Below, piece after piece: positions 51,380 to 58,734 of a stretch of DNA of 64,000 bases (position 1 is its first letter; the number at the start of each line of letters is the position of its first letter). Below the pieces are notes generated by a model. The model worked only from the letters and a program-made list of their open reading frames with translations. It made no database searches and was not told the origin of the DNA. A program made the position numbers and the translations under genes. This DNA comes from Streptomyces viridochromogenes (GTDB taxonomy: Bacteria; Actinomycetota; Actinomycetes; Streptomycetales; Streptomycetaceae), in the NCBI RefSeq assembly GCF_001270495.1, contig NZ_LGUR01000002.1, positions 374,633 through 438,632 of the forward strand. Reading direction: 5' to 3'.

Positions 51380-52575
51380 GCCGGCCGACGCCCGCGGTCC
51401 GCGACCGGGCCCTGTCCCTCCTCTCCACCGAACTGCCTGCCTACATCTACGACTTGGCGGCCCTGCGCGGTCACGCGTCCGCCGTGCGGGACGCCCTGCC
51501 CGAACGGGTCGAGCTGTACTACGCCGCCAAGGCCAACCCGGAGCCGGAGATCCTCGCCGCCCTCGGCCCGTACGTCGACGGCTACGAGGTCTCCTCGGGC
51601 GGCGAACTCGCCCATGTGGCCAAGGCGGTGCCGGGACGCCCGCTCGCCTTCGGCGGTCCGGGCAAGACACCGGACGAGGTGACGGCCGCGCTGGAGGCGG
51701 GGGCCGAGCGCTTTCACGTCGAGAGCGCGTACGAGCTGAGGATGCTGGCCGAGCTGGCGCGGCGGGTGGCGCCGGGGCGGCCGGTGGCGGTGCTGCCGCG
51801 CGTCAACCTGCCGGTGGCCGATGGGTCGTTGGCGGGCAGCTCGCTCGCGATGGGCGGCCGGCCGACCCCGTTCGGTATGGATCCCGGGCAGGCCGAGGCG
51901 GTGGTCGGAGCGCTGGCCGACGGCACCTACCCGCAGCTCCAACTGCGCGGTGTGCACGCCCACTTGGCGAGCGGGCTGGAGGCCGCCGAGCAGCTGTCGG
52001 TGACGGAGACCATCGTGGCCTGGGCGACGGGCCTCGGGGTCCGGCTCGGCGAGGTGAACGTCGGCGGCGGCATGCACGTCGACTACGCCGATCCGGAGCG
52101 CCGCTTCGACTGGGCGGCCTACGGCGAGGGACTCGCCCGGCTCACCGAGAGGCACCCGGAGCTGACCCTGCGCATCGAGCCCGGCCGGGCGCTCACCGCG
52201 TACTGCGGCTGGTACGCCACCGAGGTGCTGGACGTGAAGCACAGCCACGGCGAGGAGTTCGCCGTCGTCCGGGGCGGCACCCACCATCTGCGGACCCCGG
52301 CGACCAAGGGGCACGACCAGCCGTGTTCCGTCCTGCCGGTGGACGCCTGGCCACACCCTTGGCCGCGGCCGGCCGCCGAAGGTGACCGTGTCACCCTGGC
52401 CGGACAGCTGTGCACCCCGAAGGACGTCCTGGCCCGCCGGGTGCCGGCGCCCGGACTGCGGGCCGGGGACCGGGTGGCGTTCGCGCTGGCGGGGGCGTAC
52501 GCGTGGAACATCTCGCACCACGACTTCCTCATGCACCCCCGGCCCGGCTTCCACTTCCTGGACGACGCCGGGTAG
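51376..52575 (+). CDS. PLP-dependent decarboxylase (fold III, PvsE/LysA-like)
   Basis: 399 residues. The Schiff-base lysine is in YYAAKANPEPEIL (about residue 50), with the glycine-rich GGGMHVDYADPE, the phosphate-binding EPGRALTAY and the C-terminal-domain catalytic Cys in GQLCTPKDVL. It belongs to the ornithine/diaminopimelate decarboxylase group. In vibrioferrin synthesis PvsE decarboxylates the seryl unit to ethanolamine; a matching role is inferred from gene order. It is coupled to the synthetase (ATGA) and ends the operon. Confidence 0.88.
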   Translation: MSRPTPAVRDRALSLLSTELPAYIYDLAALRGHASAVRDALPERVELYYAAKANPEPEILAALGPYVDGYEVSSGGELAHVAKAVPGRPLAFGGPGKTPDEVTAALEAGAERFHVESAYELRMLAELARRVAPGRPVAVLPRVNLPVADGSLAGSSLAMGGRPTPFGMDPGQAEAVVGALADGTYPQLQLRGVHAHLASGLEAAEQLSVTETIVAWATGLGVRLGEVNVGGGMHVDYADPERRFDWAAYGEGLARLTERHPELTLRIEPGRALTAYCGWYATEVLDVKHSHGEEFAVVRGGTHHLRTPATKGHDQPCSVLPVDAWPHPWPRPAAEGDRVTLAGQLCTPKDVLARRVPAPGLRAGDRVAFALAGAYAWNISHHDFLMHPRPGFHFLDDAG

Positions 52576-52599
52576 CGGACGTGTCACTCCAGGCACACG

Positions 52600-52633
52600 G
52601 CAAGGGCCGTCGGATCGATCCGACGGCCCTTGC
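52600..52633. terminator. 34-bp perfect palindrome ending the siderophore operon
   Basis: Seventeen-base arms are exact reverse complements with no unpaired centre, 24 bp after the decarboxylase stop and 24 bp before the 3' end of a convergent gene. As RNA it would form a very stable hairpin in either direction. Confidence 0.85.
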
Positions 52634-52657
52634 GGGAGGGTGACCCGACCGGTCGGC

Positions 52658-52900
52658 CTAACCGAGCCGGCTCAGGCCCTTGACCTGGTCGAGGTGGTTC
52701 AGGTGCTGGGAGACCGGGGGGACCCGGTGCTTGTGCCGCTCGGGAATGCCGGTCGCGGCGAGCGAGTCGAGCGTGGTGACCGGATCGATCCGGCCGGCGA
52801 TCGGGGAATCCACGCCGGCCGCGTCCACCGTGGGCGCGGTGAGTGCGGTGAGGCCGGCCGCCAGGCCAACGGCCGCGACGATACGTCGTGTTGAGATCAT
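52658..52900 (-). CDS. Small secreted protein, 80 aa
   Basis: A signal peptide (RIVAAVGLAAGLTALTAPTVDA) precedes a mature peptide of about 52 residues (DSPIAGRIDPVTTLDSLAAT, GIPERHKHRVPPVSQHLNHL), rich in His and basic residues. No family is recognised. AAGG lies very close to the ATG. Coding is supported by codon bias and the clean signal sequence. Mature peptides of this size in Streptomyces are often wall- or development-associated, which is unproven here. Confidence 0.7.
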   Translation of the reverse strand: MISTRRIVAAVGLAAGLTALTAPTVDAAGVDSPIAGRIDPVTTLDSLAATGIPERHKHRVPPVSQHLNHLDQVKGLSRLG

Positions 52901-53069
52901 GCCTTCAGCAACGCGGGCGTCCGCCGCGGGACACGGCTGTACGGCGGCGCTCACCCGGCAGGCCCAGCGCTCGGGCTGCGCTTGCCGGGTCCGGCGAGGC
53001 GGAGGACGCTCAGAGGTGAGGCACTCGCGGCCGCCCCTCTCCCTGCCGCGGGCCTCGGAGGAGGTCACC

Positions 53070-53435
53070 ATGGGCACTGCCGCACGCCCCTCGTTCGACA
53101 CCGACGTACTGCGCCGGGCCGTGGAAGGACGCACCCCGGAGACGCTTCTGTCGCTGTACACGGACGACGCGGAGATCCGCGTCGTGAACCGCAACGCCCA
53201 GCCCAGCCACCCGAAGGTGCTGCACGGCCGCGACGAGATCGCCGACATGCTCACCGATGTCTACAGCCGCGACATGACGCACAAGCTGGAGGGATGCGTG
53301 ATCCAGGGTGACCGCGCGGCCTACAGCGAGTCCTGCCAGTACGCGGACGGGGTGCGGGTCATGTCGGAGTCGATGATCACGCTGCGCGACGGCAAGATCT
53401 CCCGGCAGATCATCATCGAGGCATGGGACGAGTAG
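53070..53435 (+). CDS. SnoaL/NTF2-like protein
   Basis: 121 residues of the NTF2-like alpha+beta barrel: LRRAVEGRTPETLLSLYTDD, IRVVNRNAQ, LHGRDEIADMLTDVYSRD and RQIIIEAWDE, the typical nuclear-transport-factor-2/SnoaL pattern seen in small isomerases, hydrolases and immunity-like proteins. No catalytic residues are diagnostic. GGAGGAGG precedes the ATG. Its neighbours suggest no pathway. Confidence 0.82.
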   Translation: MGTAARPSFDTDVLRRAVEGRTPETLLSLYTDDAEIRVVNRNAQPSHPKVLHGRDEIADMLTDVYSRDMTHKLEGCVIQGDRAAYSESCQYADGVRVMSESMITLRDGKISRQIIIEAWDE

Positions 53436-53523
53436 GAAAGGACAAGCAGGCCAGGACGACGACCAGCACGGCGAGCAGCCGGGAGGTGCGGGCCGGCCGA
53501 CGGCCGACCCGCACCTCCGGTCG

Positions 53524-54696
53524 TCAGGGGGTACGCAGCGTCGTGACGAGGTCGCGCGGCAGTCCGTGGGTGTCGTGGAGGTACCGGTAGTCCTCGTCGC
53601 TCAGCGGACCCTCGAACCGCGGCCTGCCCAGCACGCGCCGCCCCCGCTCCAGGAGCCGGCCGAACCGCCGTTCCTCGTCGACCAGCACCCCGCGCACCCG
53701 GCCTGTGTCACCGGGTTGCCGGAAATGGTCCAGGGTGTGCCCGAGGAGCTCGGTCGGCAGGTCGGACAGAGTGCGCGAGGGGTCGTCGCGCCACAGGGTG
53801 GTGAGAACGCGGCGGGTCAGCCGGCGCAGGACGTAGCCGCGTCCGGTGTTGGACGGCCGTACGCCGTCGCCGATCACGGCGATGCCGGAGCGCAGGTGGT
53901 CGCAGACCAGACGCGTCGACGGCTCGTCCAGGTCCCACAGCGGTGGCAGGAGCCTCGTCCAGGGTTCGAACAGGTCGCTGTCGTAGACGGAGTCGTGGCC
54001 CTGGAGGACCGTGGCCAGACGCTCGAGTCCCATGCCCGTGTCGACGTTGGGCTGTTGGAGGAGTTGGAGGCCGCCGTCCTCAAGGCGGCGGTAGCGCATG
54101 CTCACGTGGTTCCACACCTCCACCCACCGTGGATCGGTGGTCGGGCTGCCCTGGGGCGGGGTGCCGGGGTCGCCGGTCCAGACGAAGATCTCCGAATCGG
54201 GGCCGCACAGGCCGACGGGGCCGTGGGACCACCAGTTCTCGTCGCTGGTCAGCTCCACGGGCAGGCCCAACTCCCGCCAGGTGCCGAGCGACTCGTCGTC
54301 GGGGCCCACCTCGTCGTCGCCGCCGAAGACGGTGACGTGCATCCGCTCCGGCGGGACGCCGAATCCGTCGCGCAGCAGCTCGTGTCCCCAACGCAGGCTC
54401 TGTGAATGGCCGTAGTCGCCCAGGGACCAGGAGCCGAGCATCTCGAACACCGTCAGATGGGTGCGGTCGCCGACCTCGTCGAGGTCGGTCGTGCGCAGAC
54501 AGCGCTGGACGCTGGTCAGGCGTCGTCCCTGTGGATGCGGGCGGCCTTCCAGATGGGGCGTGAGCGGGTGCATGCCGGAGGTGGTGAACAGGACGGGGTC
54601 GGACGGCGGTGGCAGGAGGGTGCCGCCGGTGACGAGCTCGTGTCCGTGCTCGCGGAAGTAGTCGGTGAAGGTGCTGACGATCCGGTCGGTGTTCAT
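53524..54696 (-). CDS. Stand-alone alanyl-tRNA synthetase catalytic domain
   Basis: 390 residues against about 890 for housekeeping AlaRS. Class II motifs are intact: motif 1 region FTTSGMHPLTPHLEG, motif 2 FEMLGSWSLGDYGHS, motif 3 GMGLERLATVLQG, then the tRNA-recognition stretch DHLRSGIAVIGDGVRPSNTG with RGYVLRRLTRR. The editing and C-Ala domains are missing. It could activate alanine and perhaps charge tRNA(Ala) or another acceptor, act as a resistant duplicate, or feed an aminoacyl-transfer pathway. ATG at 54696 follows GAAGGAA. An alanine-rich leader peptide lies upstream. Confidence 0.85.
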   Translation of the reverse strand: MNTDRIVSTFTDYFREHGHELVTGGTLLPPPSDPVLFTTSGMHPLTPHLEGRPHPQGRRLTSVQRCLRTTDLDEVGDRTHLTVFEMLGSWSLGDYGHSQSLRWGHELLRDGFGVPPERMHVTVFGGDDEVGPDDESLGTWRELGLPVELTSDENWWSHGPVGLCGPDSEIFVWTGDPGTPPQGSPTTDPRWVEVWNHVSMRYRRLEDGGLQLLQQPNVDTGMGLERLATVLQGHDSVYDSDLFEPWTRLLPPLWDLDEPSTRLVCDHLRSGIAVIGDGVRPSNTGRGYVLRRLTRRVLTTLWRDDPSRTLSDLPTELLGHTLDHFRQPGDTGRVRGVLVDEERRFGRLLERGRRVLGRPRFEGPLSDEDYRYLHDTHGLPRDLVTTLRTP

Positions 54697-54701
54697 CGGG
54701 G

Positions 54702-54722
54702 TTCCTTCGGTCGTGGGGACCG
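54702..54722 (-). promoter_or_regulatory. Hairpin abutting the Shine-Dalgarno of the AlaRS-like gene
   Basis: On the minus strand CGGTC-CCCAC-GACCG (54708-54722) stands directly against the Shine-Dalgarno GAAGGAA (54702-54708). Together with the upstream stem it could expose or hide the ribosome site; this is inference. Confidence 0.35.
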
Positions 54723-54775
54723 GAAAGAGCCGCGGAACAGGGTGCGACCGGGAAGGGAGAAGGCGCACGTACACC

Positions 54776-54796
54776 GGCGGACCGTTTCCGGCCGCC
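54776..54796 (-). promoter_or_regulatory. Leader stem-loop with GNRA tetraloop
   Basis: On the minus strand GGCGG-CCG-GAAA-CGG-T-CCGCC forms an 8-bp stem with one bulged base and a GAAA tetraloop, 13 bases after the leader-peptide stop. The position suits ribosome-dependent attenuation. Confidence 0.45.
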
Positions 54797-54809
54797 GTAA
54801 GGGGTGGGA

Positions 54810-54878
54810 TCAGGCGTGGGCAGCCGTCGAGCGGGGCGCTCGCGCGGCTGCGGTGTCGGTGTGCCTGATGACCTTCAT
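54810..54878 (-). CDS. Alanine-rich leader peptide, 22 aa
   Basis: A short open frame begins at ATG 54878: MKVIRHTDTAAARAP then RSTAAHA, with seven alanines in 22 residues, including three in a row. The ATG lies seven bases after TACCGT (a possible -10) with no Shine-Dalgarno, so it would be leaderless, like several Streptomyces attenuator peptides. It precedes the alanyl-tRNA synthetase-like gene by 113 bp with two hairpins between. Starvation for charged tRNA(Ala) could stall the ribosome here. Translation is not proven. Confidence 0.5.
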   Translation of the reverse strand: MKVIRHTDTAAARAPRSTAAHA

Positions 54879-54998
54879 GGGATCGACGGTAACAGTCCGC
54901 ATCGGAACAGTCCCGGGATTTTCGCCGCCCCTGGCGGGGGCGTCGGTTCGGGCGTGCGAAGTGTGCTTGAGCTTCGCGGGGCCGGATACCCGGGGGCC

Positions 54999-56066
54999 AT
55001 GACCCGACTACTCAGGTCCAGGCACAAGGATCACCGGGAGCGGCAGGATCCGTCCCCGAGCCCGGCGAGGGATGCACAGGTGGACCCGGGGCCGGATCCG
55101 CGGGTGGAGCGGCGGGCGCCCGACACGCCCACCGAACTGCCCCGGCGATCGTGGTGGGCGGCGCTGAAGGGCACCCTGCGGGAGTTCAAGGACGACGAGC
55201 TGACCGACCGCGCGGCGGCCCTGACCTACTACAGCGTGCTGTCGCTGTTCCCGGCCCTGCTGGTGCTGGTGTCCCTGCTCGGGCTGGTCGGCAGGTCGGC
55301 CACCGACAAGGTGCTGGAGAACATCAACGAGCTCGCGCCCGGCTCGGCCCGGGACATCCTCACCCGTGCGGTCGAACAGTTGCAGGGCAACGGCGGTCTC
55401 GGCTCCGTCATGGCCGTCGTCGGCCTCGTCCTCGCGGTGTGGTCGGCCTCCGGCTATGTCGCGGCCTTCATCCGCACCTCGAACGCGGTCTACGACATGC
55501 CCGAGGGGCGCCCGGTGTGGAAGATCCTCCCGATCCGGCTCGCGGTGACCGTCGTCCTCATGGTGATGGCCGTGCTCAGCGCCCTGATCGTCGTCTTCAC
55601 CGGCTCCCTGGCCCGGCAGGTCGGCTCCACGCTGGGCGTCGGCGACACGGCCCTGACCGTCTGGTCCATCGCCAAGTGGCCCGTCCTGGCCGTCCTCGTG
55701 ACCACCATGATCGCGATCCTGTACTGGGCGGCCCCCAACGCCAAGGTGCGCGGCTTCCGGTGGATCACCCCGGGCAGCTTCCTCGCCCTGGTGATCTGGC
55801 TGGTCGCCTCCGCCGGCTTCGCGTTCTACGTCGCCAACTTCGCCTCCTACAACAAGACCTACGGCACCATGGCGGGCGTGATCGTCTTCCTGATCTGGCT
55901 GTGGGTCGGCAACCTGGCCATACTGCTCGGCCTGGAATTCGACGCGGAGGCCGTACGACAGCGCGCGATCGCCGGCGGCCACCCACCCGACGAGGAGCCG
56001 TACACGGCGCCGCGCGACACCCGCACATGGGACGAACAGGACCGGCGACGCCTGCGCGGTCCCTGA
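54999..56066 (+). CDS. YihY/BrkB family inner-membrane protein
   Basis: 355 residues. A basic/acidic cytoplasmic N-terminus (about 65 residues) precedes six membrane segments with family landmarks DRAAALTYYSVLSLFPALL, WSASGYVAAFIRTSNAVYD, LYWAAPNAK and FLIWLWVGNLAILLGLEFDAE. The family was once misnamed ribonuclease BN; its true role (transport or envelope) is unsettled. ATG at 54999 lacks a strong RBS. It is divergent from the AlaRS-like gene. Confidence 0.88.
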   Translation: MTRLLRSRHKDHRERQDPSPSPARDAQVDPGPDPRVERRAPDTPTELPRRSWWAALKGTLREFKDDELTDRAAALTYYSVLSLFPALLVLVSLLGLVGRSATDKVLENINELAPGSARDILTRAVEQLQGNGGLGSVMAVVGLVLAVWSASGYVAAFIRTSNAVYDMPEGRPVWKILPIRLAVTVVLMVMAVLSALIVVFTGSLARQVGSTLGVGDTALTVWSIAKWPVLAVLVTTMIAILYWAAPNAKVRGFRWITPGSFLALVIWLVASAGFAFYVANFASYNKTYGTMAGVIVFLIWLWVGNLAILLGLEFDAEAVRQRAIAGGHPPDEEPYTAPRDTRTWDEQDRRRLRGP

Positions 56067-56121
56067 CGGCCCGCGCACGGACGCGCTGTCCGGTCCTTGT
56101 GCCGCCTCCGTTAGGGTGGGC

Positions 56122-56212
56122 CGTGGGCCGTGACTGGCGCTGAGGTGGAGCACCACCGGGGAGCGGCCCCTGGAGAAGTCGACGCGGAGTCGATGCCGTG
56201 CGCCTGGGCGAA
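56122..56212 (+). ncRNA. ZTP (pfl) riboswitch upstream of folD
   Basis: The conserved pfl elements are all present in order. P1 is GGGCCG (56125-56130) pairing with CGGCCC (56164-56169), with TGACTGGCG inside; P2 is GGTGG-AGCA-CCACC (56144-56157), followed by the GGGGAGCG block; the 3' domain is CCGTGCGCCTGGGC (56196-56209). ZTP riboswitches sense the alarmone Z nucleotide made when 10-formyl-tetrahydrofolate is short and commonly control folD and purine genes. Confidence 0.85.
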
Positions 56213-56232
56213 CCGGACCACCAGCCCAGGAG
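56203..56232 (+). promoter_or_regulatory. Translational expression platform of the ZTP riboswitch
   Basis: CCTGGGC of the ligand-binding 3' domain (56203-56209) is exactly complementary to GCCCAGG (56224-56230), which overlaps the folD Shine-Dalgarno AGGAG (56228-56232). Without ligand this pairing would hide the ribosome site; ligand binding would use CCTGGGC in the aptamer and free it. Confidence 0.6.
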
Positions 56233-56238
56233 TGGATC

Positions 56239-57090
56239 ATGTCTCAGGCCCGTCTCATGGACGGCACCTCGGTCGCCCGGCGGATCGTCGAGGAGACCGC
56301 GAAGAAGGCCGCCGACCTCACCGAACGCACCGGCACCGCGCCCTGCCTCGCGACCGTGCTGGTCGGCGAGGACCCCGCGTCCGTGACGTACGTCCGCATG
56401 AAGCAGAACCGCTGCCGCGAGGCCGGCATCACCTCGCGCCACGTGCCGCTGCCCGCCGACACCACCACGGAACGACTGGTCGGCACCCTGCGCGACCTGT
56501 CGACCGACCCCGCCGTACACGGCATCCTGCTCCAGCACCCGATGGGCCCGCACATCGACGAGCGGGCGGCGTTCGAGGCGATCGCGCCGGAGAAGGACGT
56601 CGACGGTGTCACCTTCGCCTCGTTCGCGACGATGAGCTTCGGGCTCCCGGGGTTCGTCTCGTGCACGCCCGGCGGGATCATGCGGCTGCTCGACGAGTAC
56701 GGCGTCGAGCCGGCCGGCAGGCGTGCCGTGGTCGTCGGCCGCAGCGCGATCCTCGGCAAGCCCGCCGGCATGCTGCTCCTGGCCCGCGACGCGACGGTGA
56801 CGTACTGCCACTCCCGTACGGCGGATCTGTCCGCGGCGGTGCGTGAGGCGGACATCGTCGTCGCCGCCGTGGGCCGCCCGCGGCTGATCCGGGGGCAGGA
56901 CATCAAGCCCGGCGCCGTCGTGATCGACGCCGGCTACAACGCGGGGAACGTGGGCGACGTCGACTTCGACTCCGCCGTCGAGCGGGCCTCCCTCATCACC
57001 CCGGTGCCGGGCGGCGTCGGTCCGATGACCATCGCCACGCTGCTGGAGCAGACGGTGGACGCGGCCGCCCGGCAGCTCGGCGTCGCGTGA
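56239..57090 (+). CDS. folD: Methylenetetrahydrofolate dehydrogenase/cyclohydrolase
   Basis: 283 residues, the standard FolD length. Motifs are YVRMKQNRCREAGI (catalytic-Lys region), GILLQHPMGPHID, DVDGV, VVVGRSAILGKPAGMLLLAR (NADP site) and TPVPGGVGPMTIATLLEQTV. It interconverts 5,10-methylene- and 10-formyl-tetrahydrofolate for purine and formyl-Met synthesis. AGGAG precedes the ATG by six bases and is within reach of the ZTP riboswitch. Confidence 0.95.
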   Translation: MSQARLMDGTSVARRIVEETAKKAADLTERTGTAPCLATVLVGEDPASVTYVRMKQNRCREAGITSRHVPLPADTTTERLVGTLRDLSTDPAVHGILLQHPMGPHIDERAAFEAIAPEKDVDGVTFASFATMSFGLPGFVSCTPGGIMRLLDEYGVEPAGRRAVVVGRSAILGKPAGMLLLARDATVTYCHSRTADLSAAVREADIVVAAVGRPRLIRGQDIKPGAVVIDAGYNAGNVGDVDFDSAVERASLITPVPGGVGPMTIATLLEQTVDAAARQLGVA

Positions 57091-57136
57091 TGCCCGGGTC
57101 CGGTGCCCGGCTTGATGCCCGGGTGTGATGCCCGGG
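57088..57136. repeat. Three 11-bp direct repeats between convergent genes
   Basis: TGATGCCCGGG occurs at 57088-57098, 57113-57123 and 57126-57136; the first begins with the folD stop. Each contains the palindrome CCCGGG, so pairs of copies can form hairpins. A terminator role is possible. Confidence 0.6.
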
Positions 57137-57137
57137 G

Positions 57138-58103
57138 TCAGCGCATCCAGGCGCTGTACGACATCACGTCACCGGCCTTGACGCCGTACTCCGGTTCCGC
57201 CTTCGTGAAGGTGGTCTCCAGCCCGAGCACGGCACCGGTGACCGGGTCCATGATCAGCATTCGGCGGGCGCCGGGCCCGTCGTACACGTACGCCTGTCCG
57301 CGCCGTCCGAGCCGGTCCGTCACCTGCCCGAGCGGTCTGAGCCCCTCGGTGTCCGCGAGGAGCCGCGCGAGCGTCGCCGACTCGCGGGCGCCGAGGGTCC
57401 AGGTGTCGAGCAGCGAGGCGACGGCGTCGAGGAGTTCACCGATGTTCAGCGGGGTCTTGCTGTACCCGGCCTCCTGGAGGTACGCACGCAGGCGTGTGAC
57501 GTCGGTCGGAGGCGGCGACTGCGGCGGTGCGTCGCTCCAACTGGGCGGATAGGTCTGCCTGCTGAGGACATGGCCGTCCTCGACGAGTTCCCCTTCGCCG
57601 CTGAGGACCGGCCGGCCGGGGTGGCGCGGGTCGGTGGCCACGACGATCTCCGTGTGGCTGTCGTCGGCGTGCCACCGCACGATGCGCTCCTCGGGAAGCG
57701 TGATCGGCGGCTTGTCGTCGCTCATGCCCATGCTCCACGCCTGCACATGCGTGCCCTTCCGGAGCTTCGGCGCACCGTCGGCCGCGGCCGCCCGTGCCCG
57801 CTCGGCCAGGGTTTCCAGGGATACGGGGGTGGAGTCGGCCCGCACCAGCAGCGGGCGGGGTGCCGCGATTGCCGGGGCCGTCGTCTGGCCGGTGAACAGC
57901 AGAGCCGACACGAGTGCGGCGACGACGGTCGTGGCCGCGAGGCCCCAGGCGAGCCGGGTACGGCGACGGACAGGGGACGGGCGTTCGTGCAGCAGCCGGT
58001 TGAGGTGCCGTTCGGCGTGGTGGTCCAGTGGCCCGTCGCCGAAGTGCGGACCGTCGACCGGTACCGGGTTGGCTCGGCGCAGCAGTTCGAGTTCGTCAGC
58101 CAT
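57138..58103 (-). CDS. CU044_5270-type membrane protein, probable sigma-factor partner
   Basis: 321 residues. A short cytoplasmic N-terminus ([19 protein letters not shown]), one membrane segment near 52-72 ([20 protein letters not shown]) and a large extracytoplasmic domain ([39 protein letters not shown]) match the actinobacterial CU044_5270 family. Its start overlaps the ECF sigma gene by 8 bp, and such pairs are usually co-transcribed. It may act as anti-sigma or signal receptor, though the N-terminus lacks a ZAS-type zinc motif. Confidence 0.8.
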   Translation of the reverse strand: MADELELLRRANPVPVDGPHFGDGPLDHHAERHLNRLLHERPSPVRRRTRLAWGLAATTVVAALVSALLFTGQTTAPAIAAPRPLLVRADSTPVSLETLAERARAAAADGAPKLRKGTHVQAWSMGMSDDKPPITLPEERIVRWHADDSHTEIVVATDPRHPGRPVLSGEGELVEDGHVLSRQTYPPSWSDAPPQSPPPTDVTRLRAYLQEAGYSKTPLNIGELLDAVASLLDTWTLGARESATLARLLADTEGLRPLGQVTDRLGRRGQAYVYDGPGARRMLIMDPVTGAVLGLETTFTKAEPEYGVKAGDVMSYSAWMR

Positions 58104-58629
58104 GGCTTCGTTCCTTGGACACGGTCGGCGGGGACATACGGTCGATCTCGGCTCTGAGCCGGCGCCGGGCCCGGTGCAGCCGCATGGCCGCGGCCCGTCT
58201 GCCGCAGCCGAGGGCCACGGCGACCTCCTCGACCGCCAGTTCCTCCCACGCCGTCAGTCGCAGCACTTCCCGGTCGGCCGGGGACAGCCGGTTCAGTGCC
58301 TCGTGCACCCAGGCGCCCGGCGCCTCCGTGTCCGGGCTGTCCACGATCTGCCGGCCGTGCGCTGTCTCGTCGTTGCCGAGCCGGTCGACCAGTCGCCTGC
58401 GTCGCCCGTAGCCGCGTACCGCGTTCGCCAGGCAGTTGCGTGCCACGCCGTACAGCCAGGGCAGCGGGGCGGCCGGCAGGTCCGCCCGGCGTCGCCAGGC
58501 GACGGTGAACACCTCCGCCACCACTTCCTCGACCTCACTCGTACGCCCGTCCAGTCGCCGCGCGACATAGCGGCTGACCGCCCAGTAGTGCTCGCGATAG
58601 GCAGCGGCGAAGATCTCGTCGTTGCTCAT
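58096..58629 (-). CDS. ECF RNA polymerase sigma factor
   Basis: 177 residues with sigma region 2 ([46 protein letters not shown]) and region 4 ([40 protein letters not shown]). Regions 1.1 and 3 are missing, as expected for ECF factors. ATG at 58629 has only a weak CGGAA site. It is translationally coupled to the CU044_5270-like gene and directs RNA polymerase to an unknown regulon. Confidence 0.92.
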   Translation of the reverse strand: MSNDEIFAAAYREHYWAVSRYVARRLDGRTSEVEEVVAEVFTVAWRRRADLPAAPLPWLYGVARNCLANAVRGYGRRRRLVDRLGNDETAHGRQIVDSPDTEAPGAWVHEALNRLSPADREVLRLTAWEELAVEEVAVALGCGRRAAAMRLHRARRRLRAEIDRMSPPTVSKERSHG

Positions 58630-58734
58630 GTTCCGTTCGTGTCCGGCACCCGCCGGATCGTCACACCCGTTTCCGTGATTCTTGTCGCGTCCGTCGAGTG
58701 TGACGTGCGGGTGGGGCGCGGACACAGGCGGGGC

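Noticed and set aside
53456..53523. GTGCGGGCCGGCC... GACCCGCACCTCCGG inverted segments as a regulatory site
   Set aside because: They form an ordinary GC-rich 3'-end hairpin between convergent genes with no promoter nearby.
54796..54812. GGGGTGGGAT resembling part of a T-box element near the AlaRS-like gene
   Set aside because: It lies on the strand opposite to the gene's transcript and no Stem I or specifier loop is visible.
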